Source of the DNA: Sphingosinicella sp. YJ22 | Lineage (GTDB): Bacteria; Pseudomonadota; Alphaproteobacteria; Sphingomonadales; Sphingomonadaceae | Length of the DNA stretch: 64,000 nt | NCBI RefSeq assembly: GCF_011320075.1 | Contig: NZ_JAANPA010000009.1 | Coordinates: 1 to 64,000, forward strand | Reading direction: 5' to 3' | In this document: positions 7,258-14,933 of the stretch, piece after piece | Position numbering within the stretch: the first letter of the stretch is position 1 | How the letters are laid out: every line of letters starts with the position of its first letter | The notes under the pieces: generated by a model | Seen by the model: only the letters and a program-made list of their open reading frames with translations | Databases searched by the model: none | Told to the model about the DNA's origin: nothing | Translations under genes and position numbers: made by a program

Positions 7258-8557
7258 CGGTCACCACCGGCATGAAGATGTGGACGGTGTAGCCGCCGCC
7301 CGGATCGGGACCGTGAAGGCAGCCGGCGCCGGCGCCGAAGCGGGCGGTCAGACGGTCGCAGACATTGGCGAGGCCGACTCCGGTGCCGCCGCCCGGCGCG
7401 ATCTCGGCCGCGTCGCCGCCATCGTCCTTGACCTTGATGTGAAGCCGCCCGGCTTCCTCATAGGCCGAGACGTTGATGGTGACCGGATGGCGGGAGCGGG
7501 CGACGCCATATTTCACCGCATTCTCGACCACTGGCTGGAGGATCAGCACCGGCACGCGGCGGTCGAGCAGATGGCCGGGCACGTCGATCTCGACCTTCAA
7601 GCGGTCGGGGAAACGGATCTGCTCGATCTCGAGATAGAGCTTCTGGAGGTCGATCTCCTCCGCCAGCGAGACGTCGGCGGCGGGATCGGCGGCGAGGGTG
7701 GCGCGGAAGAAGGCCGACAGGTTCATCAGCATCTTCTCGGCGGTCTCGGTGCGCTCGGCGAGGACGAGCGAGCTCAGCGAATTGAGCGTGTTGAACAGGA
7801 AGTGCGGATTGATCTGATAGCGCAGCGCGCGGAGCTGGGCGTCCTGCGCCTCGCGGGCGAGCACCGCCGCGCGCTGGTCGGCGGCGCGAAGCTGGCGGGC
7901 GTAGCTCAGCGCCACGTAGATCGCCGACCAGGCGGCGAAGAAGAAGTACCAGGAGAAGGCGCCGTCGGCGAGCATCGCGACCGTGCTCTTCTCGCGGTCG
8001 GTCAGCATCGCGTTGTCGCGGACGATCCACACCGCGTCCATCGGCGAGTAGACGTAAAACATATAATGGTTGAACGCCGAGAAGGCGGCGGCGGCGGGAA
8101 GGCAGAGGATCGCCGCGGCGATGATCTTGGTGCGGATGCCGGCGGCGCTGAACGGGCGCAGCAGAACGTACATGATGCCGGTGAGCAGCATTCCCGCGAC
8201 GATGACGAAGGTGCGCCGCTCGAGCATCTCGAGCTGGCCCTCATAAGCGACGATCGCCCCGCGCAGAGTCGCCTGCACGAGGTAGAAGAGCCAGAAAGCA
8301 AGGATCGTCTTGAGCGCGAGCGGCCAGTCCGGCAGCCAGCGCCCATGCGATCGCGGTAGGGCGCGGTCCATGCCTCCGTCTAACTGAAGCGGATTGCCAG
8401 CGCCGCCCACCGGCCCGGCGTTCGCAGAAGCGGGGCTGGCGTTGGTCGAAAATGCGGGCGAACTGCGGTCGGGAATCGGCCGCCGATAGCCCGACGAGTC
8501 CGCCTCGCTCGCCAATGTGCGGCCCCGCCGCGCCGATTCTCCGCCCGATTCGCTCAT
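7250..8557 (-). CDS. LytS-type sensor histidine kinase (first pair)
   Basis: A membrane histidine kinase of the His_kinase (PF06580) plus HATPase_c type. Numbering from ATG 8557 (435 residues), there are four hydrophobic segments at about 81-101, 116-134, 144-162 and 196-218. The phospho-acceptor is His252 in YQINPHFLFNTLNSLS, followed by ATP-binding boxes (PVVENAVKYG; GGGTGVGLANVCDRL). I chose 8557 because AGGAGG precedes it; a start at 8581 would place that site inside the gene, and a shorter one at 8371 has a poorly spaced site. The first 60 residues are serine/proline-rich and likely disordered. It partners with the LytTR regulator downstream. Confidence 0.9.
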   Translation of the reverse strand: MSESGGESARRGRTLASEADSSGYRRPIPDRSSPAFSTNASPASANAGPVGGAGNPLQLDGGMDRALPRSHGRWLPDWPLALKTILAFWLFYLVQATLRGAIVAYEGQLEMLERRTFVIVAGMLLTGIMYVLLRPFSAAGIRTKIIAAAILCLPAAAAFSAFNHYMFYVYSPMDAVWIVRDNAMLTDREKSTVAMLADGAFSWYFFFAAWSAIYVALSYARQLRAADQRAAVLAREAQDAQLRALRYQINPHFLFNTLNSLSSLVLAERTETAEKMLMNLSAFFRATLAADPAADVSLAEEIDLQKLYLEIEQIRFPDRLKVEIDVPGHLLDRRVPVLILQPVVENAVKYGVARSRHPVTINVSAYEEAGRLHIKVKDDGGDAAEIAPGGGTGVGLANVCDRLTARFGAGAGCLHGPDPGGGYTVHIFMPVVTDD

Positions 8558-8835
8558 CCCACCCCCGCCTCCTGCTAGCATCGCACGAGCGCCGGGTCAG
8601 CGGGGGTAAAAGCGGCCGGCGGCGTAACGATGCTAGAGCGACCGCGGCCGGCGCCCGCTCTCATATGTTGCAGGCCGGTGACAGTTCCACAGGCCCGTGG
8701 CGGCGGCGCGGATTTCGCATTGCCGCCGACTCCATTGCGTGATTCTCTCTCCCTCGGGGCACGCGGGGTGCCAGGGTTAACGGGCTGGAAAGCCTAGATG
8801 TTGCATGATGCTCCGCGGGGATAAGGAGCGGGATC

Positions 8836-9393
8836 ATGAGTACGAATACGCGTCAGCCGCGTCAGCCCAACGGGGCCTTGGCCCTGTCGGAGATGCGTGA
8901 ATTTGCAACCTTCCCGAAGGGCACGCAGCGCTACATCCGCCGCTCGCTCGACGTCGGCCTCGGCCGCCGCGACGCGGTCAAGCGCTGGTCGCGCGACATC
9001 GCGGAAGCTGCCAGCATCCGTGCCCAGGAGCGCGTCTATCAGCGCCTCGAGCATATCCGCTCCTACGTCCCGGACGATTGCGGCCTCGACACGATGGAGC
9101 CGATGATGGCGCCGCTGGTCACGATGACCGCGTTCGACCTCGGCCAGGACCGGCTGAGCTGCTTCGCTTCCTATCGCTTTCTCTACGAGCGGCTGATCGG
9201 CGCGTCGGTGCGCCCGTGGCTGCCGGCCGCCTTCTGCTCCGCGGCGGCGCTCCCGCATCTTCACCCGACCCGCCGCCGCACCTTGCTCCAGTCGATCAGC
9301 GAAGCCGCGGCGACCGCGCCGGGCTGGTCGAGCCGCGAGCCGATGTTCGTCCCCGACTGGGTCGAGAAGGTCGACGTCGCCGTCGCCGAGTGA
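8836..9393 (+). CDS. Conserved-looking hypothetical protein
   Basis: A 185-residue soluble protein with a clear ribosome site (ataaggagcg, six to eight bases upstream). It has no signal peptide or membrane segment. Basic, helix-prone sequence dominates the first 60 residues (KGTQRYIRRSLDVGLGRRDAVKRW), and the centre has several methionines. I do not recognise a domain. The 5' region carries TGTTGCA twice (8664 and 8799), a word also present upstream of the phasin gene. A 12-bp inverted repeat follows the stop. Codon use is like that of its neighbours, so there is no sign of recent transfer. Confidence 0.7.
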   Translation: MSTNTRQPRQPNGALALSEMREFATFPKGTQRYIRRSLDVGLGRRDAVKRWSRDIAEAASIRAQERVYQRLEHIRSYVPDDCGLDTMEPMMAPLVTMTAFDLGQDRLSCFASYRFLYERLIGASVRPWLPAAFCSAAALPHLHPTRRRTLLQSISEAAATAPGWSSREPMFVPDWVEKVDVAVAE

Positions 9394-9400
9394 GTCATTC

Positions 9401-9427
9401 CTCCCCGTCGCCGGTGGCGACGGGGAG
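9401..9427. terminator. Hairpin after the hypothetical gene
   Basis: A perfect 12-bp stem (ctccccgtcgcc at 9401-9412 pairing with 9416-9427) with a 3-base loop, eight bases after the stop at 9393. There is no T-run after it, so it is a weak intrinsic terminator or an RNA-stabilising hairpin between two convergent genes. Confidence 0.55.
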
Positions 9428-9486
9428 CGCTCCCTTCAATCACCTCGATCGTCGCAACTGTCCCGCCCCGACCGGCCGCGCTGCAA

Positions 9487-10665
9487 CTAGGCGTTGCTGA
9501 GGAACTTCTTCACGCCGCGCGCGGCCTGGCGCAGGCGCTGCTCGTTCTCGACGAGCGCAATTCGGACATAGCCCTCGCCTTCCTCGCCGAAGCCGACGCC
9601 CGGGGCGACGGCGACCCCCGCTTCCGTGAGGAGGCGCTTGGCGAAGTGCATCGATCCGGCTGCGCGGAACGGCTCGGGGATCGGGGTCCAGGCGAACATG
9701 CTCGCCTGGGGCGGCGTGATCTCCCAGCCGGCGCGGCCGAAACAGTCGACGAGCACGTCGCGGCGCGCCTTGTAGAGCCTGCGGTTGTGCTCGACGATGT
9801 CCTGCGGCCCGTTGAGCGCCGCGACCGCAGCCGCCTGGATCGGCGTGAAGGCGCCGTAATCGAGATAGGATTTCACCCGCGTGAGAGCGCCGATCAGCTC
9901 GCGGTTGCCGACCGCGAAGCCCATCCGCCAGCCGGCCATCGAATAGGTCTTGGACATCGACGTGAACTCGACCGCGACGCCCCTGGCGCCGGGCACCTGC
10001 AGGATCGACGGCGTCGGCTCATCGCCGAAATAGATTTCGGCGTAGGCGAGGTCGCTGATCACCCACAGGCCGTGCTCGCGGGCGAAGGCTACGACCTGCT
10101 CGTAGAAGGGGAGGTCGGCGACATAGGCGGTCGGGTTGGACGGATAGCCGATGACCAGCACCTTCGGCGTCGGCACGGTGTAGCGCACCGCCCGCTCGAG
10201 CATGTCGAAGAAGTCCGGGCCGGGCGCGGCCGGGATCGAGCGGATCGATGCGCCGGCGATGATGAAGCCGAACTGGTGGATCGGGTAGGACGGGTTGGGC
10301 GCCAGCACCACGTCGCCGGGCGCGGTGATCGCCTGGGCGAGGTTGGCGAGGCCTTCCTTCGACCCGAGCGTGACGATCACCTCGCTGTCCGGATCGAGCT
10401 CGACCCCGAAGCGGCGCTGGTAATAGCCGGCCTGGGCCTTGCGCAGGCCGGCGATTCCCTTGGACGCGGAGTAACGGTGGGCGCGGGGATTGCGCGCGAC
10501 CTCGGCCAGCTTCTCGATGACGTGGGCCGGCGGCGCGCCGTCGGGATTGCCCATGCCGAGATCGATGATGTCCTCGCCCCGCGCCCGCGCCGCCGCCTTC
10601 ATCGCGTTGACCTCCGCGAAGACATAGGGCGGCAGGCGGCGGATGCGGTAGAAATCTGACGTCAT
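9487..10665 (-). CDS. alaC: PLP-dependent aminotransferase, AlaC-type
   Basis: A 392-residue class I/II aminotransferase. The PLP-binding lysine is Lys239 in FTSMSKTYSMAGWRMG; Asp205 and Tyr208 (VISDLAYAE) and the NPSYP/YPSNPTA segments are as in fold-type I enzymes. The N-terminus (FYRIRRLPPYVFAEVN) is characteristic of the group annotated as LL-diaminopimelate or alanine-synthesising transaminase (AlaC), which makes alanine from pyruvate and glutamate. Which amino donor is used in vivo is not settled by sequence. It is divergent from phaC with a 109-bp shared promoter region. Confidence 0.85.
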   Translation of the reverse strand: MTSDFYRIRRLPPYVFAEVNAMKAAARARGEDIIDLGMGNPDGAPPAHVIEKLAEVARNPRAHRYSASKGIAGLRKAQAGYYQRRFGVELDPDSEVIVTLGSKEGLANLAQAITAPGDVVLAPNPSYPIHQFGFIIAGASIRSIPAAPGPDFFDMLERAVRYTVPTPKVLVIGYPSNPTAYVADLPFYEQVVAFAREHGLWVISDLAYAEIYFGDEPTPSILQVPGARGVAVEFTSMSKTYSMAGWRMGFAVGNRELIGALTRVKSYLDYGAFTPIQAAAVAALNGPQDIVEHNRRLYKARRDVLVDCFGRAGWEITPPQASMFAWTPIPEPFRAAGSMHFAKRLLTEAGVAVAPGVGFGEEGEGYVRIALVENEQRLRQAARGVKKFLSNA

Positions 10666-10774
10666 GACGTCGCTGTAGCGCCGCCTGTGCTGCGGCGCAG
10701 CAGGGAATCGCGCGACACTTCCCCGCGCGTGCGGCGTTGGCTAAGCGCAAGGCGAGGGAGAGGAGGCGCGCGCC

Positions 10775-12580
10775 ATGGCCGATCAGGACAGCAAGCAAGC
10801 CGAGTCCAAGGCCGACATGCCCGGCATGCCGCCGCTGCCGAGCCTGGAAGAGATGCAGCACTGGACCTTCGTCATGGGCCGCGCGCAGCAGCTCATGCTG
10901 GAGCATGTCGCCGAGCAGATGAAGGAAGGCGCCGCGGCGGCGTTCGATCCGTCCAAGGCGGCACTGCGCTGGCCGGGCATGGAGATGTTCCCGGACCCCG
11001 CGCAGCTGGCGCAGATGCAGACCCAATTGTGGACCGAGGGGCTGGGCATCTGGCAGCGCGTGCTCGGCCAGGGCGCGGGCGGGAAGACTGAGCTCCAGGA
11101 GCAGGCCGAGAAGGACAAGCGGTTCGCCGCGCCCGAATGGGCGGAGCACCCGATGTTCGACATGATCCGCCAGTCCTACCTGCTGGTGTCGGAACGGCTG
11201 CTCGGCTCGGTCGACGCGCTTCAGGGGATCGACGACAAGCAAAAGGCCAAGCTCAAATTCCAGACCCGGCAGTTCGTCGATGCGATGGCGCCGTCCAATT
11301 TCGCGGCGACCAATCCGCTGGTCATCCAGAAGACGCTGGAGACCAAGGGCGAAAATCTGCTCAAGGGCCTCGAGCACATGCTTCGCGACATGCGCCACGG
11401 GCAGCTCACCCAGACCGACCCCGAGGCGTTCGAGGTCGGCCGCAACATCGCGATGACGCCCGGCAAGGTGGTCAAGCAGACGCCGCTCTACCAGCTCATC
11501 CAATATGAGCCGACGACCGAGAAGGTGCTCAAAGTCCCGCTGCTGATCTTCCCGCCCTGGATCAACCGCTACTACATCCTCGATCTCAATCCGAAGAAGA
11601 GCTTCATCCGCTGGGCGGTCGAGCAGGGCCTGACCGTGTTCGTCGTGTCGTGGAAATCGGCCGACGAGAGCCTCGCCGAGGTCGGGCTCGACGATTACGT
11701 CAAGGCGCAGGTCGAGGCGCTCGACGCGGTGCGCGACCTGCTCGGGGTCGAGAGCGCGCACCTCATCGGCTATTGCGTCGCCGGCACCTATCTCGCCGCG
11801 ACTCTGGCCCTGCTGGCGGCACGCGGCGAGCAGGACAAGGTCGCCAGCGCGACCTTCTTCACCGCCCAGGTCGACTTCTCCGAGGCCGGCGACCTCCAGG
11901 TGTTCATCGACGACGAGCAGATGGAGATGATCCGCCAGATCTCGGCGGAGAAGGGCTATCTCGACGGCCGCTACATGGCGGCGACCTTCAACCTGCTGCG
12001 CGGCCGCGACCTCATCTGGAGCTACGTGGTCAACAATTACCTGCTCGGCCAGGACTATACGCCGTTCGACCTGCTCCACTGGAATTCGGACACGACCAAC
12101 CTGCCGGCCAAGTGGCACGTCGCCTATCTCCAGCAGCTCTACCGCGAGAACAGGCTGGTCCAGCCCGGCGGGATCGAGGTCGACGGGGTGCCGATCAACC
12201 TCACCAAGGTGACGGTGCCGACCTATGTCCAGGCCGGGCGCGAGGACCATATCGCGCCGCCCAGGAGCGTGTGGAAGATCACCCACCACTTCAAGGGACC
12301 GCTGCGCTTCGTCCTCGCGGGCTCCGGCCATATCGCCGGTGTCGTGAACCCGCCCGAGGCCCAGAAATATCAGTATTGGATCAACGAGGATAAGGTCGAC
12401 GCCCTCGACGACTTCATCGCAGGTGCGAAGGAAGTGAAGGGCAGCTGGTGGCCCGACTGGGTCCAGTGGATTCGCGGTCTCTCCGACACCGAGGTGGCGG
12501 CCAAGGGCGCCCGGGTCCCCGGTAAGGGGAAGCTCAAGGCGATCGAGGACGCGCCGGGGAGCTACGTCAGGGCACGTTAG
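10775..12580 (+). CDS. phaC: Class I polyhydroxyalkanoate synthase
   Basis: A 601-residue PHA synthase that polymerises (R)-3-hydroxyacyl-CoA into storage granules. The N-terminal PhaC domain (about 85-260) is followed by an alpha/beta-hydrolase core. The catalytic triad is Cys334 (HLIGYCVAGTYL), Asp491 (AGREDHIAP) and His519 (GSGHIAG). The lipase-like box of class I enzymes normally reads G-x-C-x-G-G; here the fifth position is Ala. The length is typical of class I enzymes without PhaE or PhaR subunits. The start has a strong ribosome site (gagaggagg). The phasin gene follows after 87 bp, with its own promoter. Confidence 0.95.
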   Translation: MADQDSKQAESKADMPGMPPLPSLEEMQHWTFVMGRAQQLMLEHVAEQMKEGAAAAFDPSKAALRWPGMEMFPDPAQLAQMQTQLWTEGLGIWQRVLGQGAGGKTELQEQAEKDKRFAAPEWAEHPMFDMIRQSYLLVSERLLGSVDALQGIDDKQKAKLKFQTRQFVDAMAPSNFAATNPLVIQKTLETKGENLLKGLEHMLRDMRHGQLTQTDPEAFEVGRNIAMTPGKVVKQTPLYQLIQYEPTTEKVLKVPLLIFPPWINRYYILDLNPKKSFIRWAVEQGLTVFVVSWKSADESLAEVGLDDYVKAQVEALDAVRDLLGVESAHLIGYCVAGTYLAATLALLAARGEQDKVASATFFTAQVDFSEAGDLQVFIDDEQMEMIRQISAEKGYLDGRYMAATFNLLRGRDLIWSYVVNNYLLGQDYTPFDLLHWNSDTTNLPAKWHVAYLQQLYRENRLVQPGGIEVDGVPINLTKVTVPTYVQAGREDHIAPPRSVWKITHHFKGPLRFVLAGSGHIAGVVNPPEAQKYQYWINEDKVDALDDFIAGAKEVKGSWWPDWVQWIRGLSDTEVAAKGARVPGKGKLKAIEDAPGSYVRAR

Positions 12581-12586
12581 CCTTCA

Positions 12587-12601
12587 TGTTGCACCGCACA
12601 A
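12587..12601. promoter_or_regulatory. TGC-rich candidate operator upstream of phasin
   Basis: The imperfect palindrome tgttgcaccgcacaa lies nine bases upstream of the phasin -35 box. TGC-rich sites are known targets of PhaR-type repressors that sense PHA granules and control phasin genes. Assigning this one to PhaR is an inference from position and composition. Confidence 0.45.
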
Positions 12602-12609
12602 AATAATCC

Positions 12610-12638
12610 TTGAAACCCCCTGTCGGCTTCCCTAAATG
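12610..12638 (+). promoter_or_regulatory. Sigma-70-like promoter of the phasin gene
   Basis: A -35 box TTGAAA (12610-12615), a 17-bp spacer and a -10 box TAAATG (12633-12638) give a predicted start near 12645, about 23 bases before the phasin ATG. It allows the phasin to be transcribed independently of phaC. Confidence 0.6.
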
Positions 12639-12652
12639 CTGCACTGCAACAA
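12638..12652. promoter_or_regulatory. TGC-rich candidate operator over the phasin start site
   Basis: The sequence gctgcactgcaaca and its 5' flank cover the end of the -10 box and the predicted transcription start. It shares the TTGCA/TGCAC words with the site at 12587-12601. A repressor bound at both sites would bracket the promoter. The PhaR assignment is inferred. Confidence 0.45.
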
Positions 12653-12667
12653 AGGGAGTCGTGCATC

Positions 12668-13468
12668 ATGGCTGATCAGAAAGCCACGCCCGCCAAGCGC
12701 ACCGCCGCGAAGACGAGCGCGAAGTCTGCCGCCGCTGCGGCGGCTCCCGTGAAGGCGGCCGCAACCGCCGCGCCGGTCGAGCCGGCGATCGTGAACCAGA
12801 AGCCGGACGCCAAGCCGGCCGACGTCGTGAAGCCGGAGCCGAAGGCGGCTCCGGTGGCCAAGGCCCAGCCGGTCCAGCCGGCCGCCAAGGTGGAAGAGCC
12901 GAAGATCGAAGTACCGAAGACCGAGAAGAAGGCCGAGCAGCCCAAGGCGAAGCCCGCCATGCCCGCTCCGGCCGCGACCAAGAAGATCGAGACAGGAGCC
13001 AAGAGCATGACCGAGACCATCAACAAGACCCGCGAAGCCGCCGAACAGGCCGCCGAGCAGATCCGCACCGCCATCGGCAGCGCCAACGAGCAGTCGAAGG
13101 CCGCCATGGAGAAGAGCGCCCGCGTCGCGGAAGAGCTCGCCGACCTCACCCGCGGCAACATCGAGGCGCTGGTCGCTTCGCAGAAGACCGCCGCCAAATA
13201 TGCCGAGACGCTGAGCCAGGGCGCCGCCGACTTCGGCCGCCGCAGCTTCGAGGACGCTTCGGCCGCCCTGAAGAGCTTCGCCGAGGTGAAGTCGCCGACC
13301 GACCTGTTCCGCCTGCAGAGCGAGTTCGCCCGCAGCGCGTTCGACCAGCTGGTCGCCGAGAGCGCCCGCGTGTCGGAGACGGTCGTGAAGATGACCGGCG
13401 ACGTCGTCGAGCCGATCACCAGCCGCTATTCGGTCGCGGCCGAGCGCATCAAGACGCTCGCCGCCTAA
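12668..13468 (+). CDS. Phasin family protein with a long Ala/Lys/Pro N-terminus
   Basis: A 266-residue granule-coating protein. Residues 1-113 are almost entirely Ala, Lys, Pro, Glu and Val ([20 protein letters not shown] and so on), probably disordered and DNA- or granule-contacting. The phasin domain follows at about 114-262, an amphipathic helical region ([57 protein letters not shown]). An in-frame ATG at 13007 is preceded by CAGGAG at 8-base spacing, so a 153-residue short form covering just the phasin domain may also be made. It has its own promoter and is followed by a strong terminator. Confidence 0.88.
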   Translation: MADQKATPAKRTAAKTSAKSAAAAAAPVKAAATAAPVEPAIVNQKPDAKPADVVKPEPKAAPVAKAQPVQPAAKVEEPKIEVPKTEKKAEQPKAKPAMPAPAATKKIETGAKSMTETINKTREAAEQAAEQIRTAIGSANEQSKAAMEKSARVAEELADLTRGNIEALVASQKTAAKYAETLSQGAADFGRRSFEDASAALKSFAEVKSPTDLFRLQSEFARSAFDQLVAESARVSETVVKMTGDVVEPITSRYSVAAERIKTLAA

Positions 13469-13484
13469 CTGGCGCCGGACAATG

Positions 13485-13507
13485 CCTGGCGCCCAGTCGG
13501 CGCCAGG
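13485..13507. repeat. Inverted repeat in phasin 3' region
   Basis: A perfect 9-bp stem (cctggcgcc pairing with ggcgccagg) with a 5-base loop lies 17 bases after the phasin stop. A third ggcgcc word precedes it at 13471, so alternative pairings are possible. It sits just upstream of the terminator and may protect the phasin mRNA end. Confidence 0.5.
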
Positions 13508-13514
13508 CGAGTTC

Positions 13515-13560
13515 GAAGGGCGGTCCTCCGGCATACGGAGTGGCCGCCCTTCTCCTTTTT
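13515..13560 (+). terminator. Strong intrinsic terminator after phasin
   Basis: A 9-bp outer stem (gaagggcgg at 13515-13523 pairing with 13544-13552), an inner 5-bp stem (ctccg with cggag) and a T-rich tail (tccttttt) to 13560. It closes the phaC-phasin transcription unit and separates it from clpS. Confidence 0.88.
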
Positions 13561-13595
13561 GGGGCGGTTCGGACGTCGGAAACCATGTCCGGGCC

Positions 13596-13625
13596 TTGCC
13601 CGTTTCCCGACCAATCGCATATTAT
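13596..13625 (+). promoter_or_regulatory. Promoter-like element of clpS
   Basis: A -35-like TTGCCC (13596-13601), an 18-bp spacer and a -10-like TATTAT (13620-13625). Transcription would start near 13632, giving a nearly leaderless mRNA for the ATG at 13636 or a short leader for the ATG at 13666. Neither start has a Shine-Dalgarno sequence, which fits this arrangement. Confidence 0.5.
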
Positions 13626-13635
13626 TGGTCAAACC

Positions 13636-13995
13636 ATGCGTACCGACGACTCTGTGATCAAAGCGATGTCCGACCAGACCGGCGGCGACGACGAAGGCGG
13701 CACCGGCCTCGGGGTCGCGACTCGGACGCGCACCCGCTCCAAGACTCCGGCGCCCTACAAGGTGCTGATGCTCAACGACGACTACACGCCGATGGAGTTC
13801 GTCGTCCACGTCCTGCAGCGCTTCTTCAAGATGGGTGTCGACGATGCCACCCGGGTGATGCTCCACGTCCACCAGCGCGGCGTCGGCGTGTGCGGCATCT
13901 TCACCTACGAGGTGGCCGAGACCAAGGTCGCTCAGGTCATCGACTTCGCCCGCGAGAACCAGCACCCGCTCCAGTGCACGCTGGAAAAAGCGTAG
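13636..13995 (+). CDS. clpS: ATP-dependent Clp protease adaptor ClpS
   Basis: ClpS binds the N-terminal domain of ClpA and delivers N-degron substrates to ClpAP in the cytoplasm. The conserved core is visible: [21 protein letters not shown] with the NDDYTPMEF substrate pocket, [28 protein letters not shown] and [10 protein letters not shown] at the C-terminus. I used ATG 13636 (119 residues); ATG 13666 gives 109 residues, also normal for the family. The open frame extends back to 13540, but that part overlaps the phasin terminator and the promoter and is not coding. No clpA is adjacent on the right; a Crp/Fnr gene converges instead. Confidence 0.93.
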   Translation: MRTDDSVIKAMSDQTGGDDEGGTGLGVATRTRTRSKTPAPYKVLMLNDDYTPMEFVVHVLQRFFKMGVDDATRVMLHVHQRGVGVCGIFTYEVAETKVAQVIDFARENQHPLQCTLEKA

Positions 13996-14029
13996 GCCCG
14001 CTGACCGCGCGCGGCGGAAACCCGCGCGC

Positions 14030-14788
14030 CTAATTCCTCGCGGGCGGCAGCCAGCTCGTGCCGATCTTCGAGCGGTCGGTGAAGTTCGCCTCGCCCTCGA
14101 GCCGCTTTCGGTCGAGCAGTCGGAAGCTGTTGCCGCTGCGGTCGATGATGCCGTCCTCGACCAGGTTGCGGATCATGCGGTTGACGTGGACCGCGGTGAG
14201 CCCGGTGGCGTCGCCGATCTCTTCCTGGGTGAGCGGGATATGGGCGACGTCCGACGTCGGGCCGTTGACCAGCCGAAGCCGCGAGAAGATCTCGCACATC
14301 AGGGACGCGACCCGCGCCCGCGCCGAGGTTCGGCCGATCGAGGCGAGGCGGTCGGCGAGCTGCGAGCGCTCGGCGACGTTCAATGCGAAGACCAGGGCCA
14401 TCAGCCGGGGATGCTCGCTGAACAGGAGCGCCAGCCGCTCCCGGTCGAACGGACAGATCGTCGCGTCGGTCAGCGTCGTCACCGTCTCCGGAGAATCGTC
14501 GAAGGCGAGCGCGGACAGACCGACGATGTCGCCCGGCAGGTTGATGCGCATGATCTGGCGGCCGCCATTGCCGAGCAGCACGCTGCTCTGCAGCCAGCCC
14601 TTCTGGACGATGTAGAGCTCGCGCGCGGGTTCGCCCTCGCTGATCACCACGGCGTCGCGGCGGCAGTGACGCTGCTGGGCCTCGAGCCGGTCCAGCATGT
14701 CCTGCTCGGCCTTGGTCAACGCAATATAATGGCTGAGACGCTCAGCTAGACAGCTACCCCCCAACGACCCTGATCCCCCGGTACTCAT
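14030..14788 (-). CDS. Crp/Fnr-family transcriptional regulator
   Basis: A 252-residue regulator. A cyclic-nucleotide-binding beta-roll occupies about residues 25-145 (VVISEGEPARELYIVQKGWL, GDIVGLSALAF). A Crp-type helix-turn-helix follows at about 165-230 (IPLTQEEIGDATGLTAVHVN, RMIRNLVEDGIIDRSG). There are no N-terminal cysteines of the FNR iron-sulfur type, and the arginine that contacts cAMP in CRP is not evident, so the ligand is unknown. It is probably one of the many sphingomonad paralogues. It is divergent from murA, with a promoter region of about 145 bp. Confidence 0.9.
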   Translation of the reverse strand: MSTGGSGSLGGSCLAERLSHYIALTKAEQDMLDRLEAQQRHCRRDAVVISEGEPARELYIVQKGWLQSSVLLGNGGRQIMRINLPGDIVGLSALAFDDSPETVTTLTDATICPFDRERLALLFSEHPRLMALVFALNVAERSQLADRLASIGRTSARARVASLMCEIFSRLRLVNGPTSDVAHIPLTQEEIGDATGLTAVHVNRMIRNLVEDGIIDRSGNSFRLLDRKRLEGEANFTDRSKIGTSWLPPARN

Positions 14789-14933
14789 ACGCTGCGAACT
14801 AAGACACCGGTCTAGACCCAGATTAGGCGCCTGCCCTTAAACGAAATCAAGGGTTTCGTCGGTTGCGGCGGATTTTCGCTCGCCGTCGGGCCGCTTGCAT
14901 GGGGGGAGCAAAGCTTTCATAGCCCAGCGCCAA

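Noticed and set aside
10019-12331. A 770-codon minus-strand frame over phaC and part of alaC
   Set aside because: It spans two well-supported genes on different strands, has no ribosome site, and its translation is low-complexity. It is a shadow.
13540-13635. N-terminal extension of ClpS
   Set aside because: The segment includes the phasin terminator tail and the clpS promoter boxes and is not conserved-looking.
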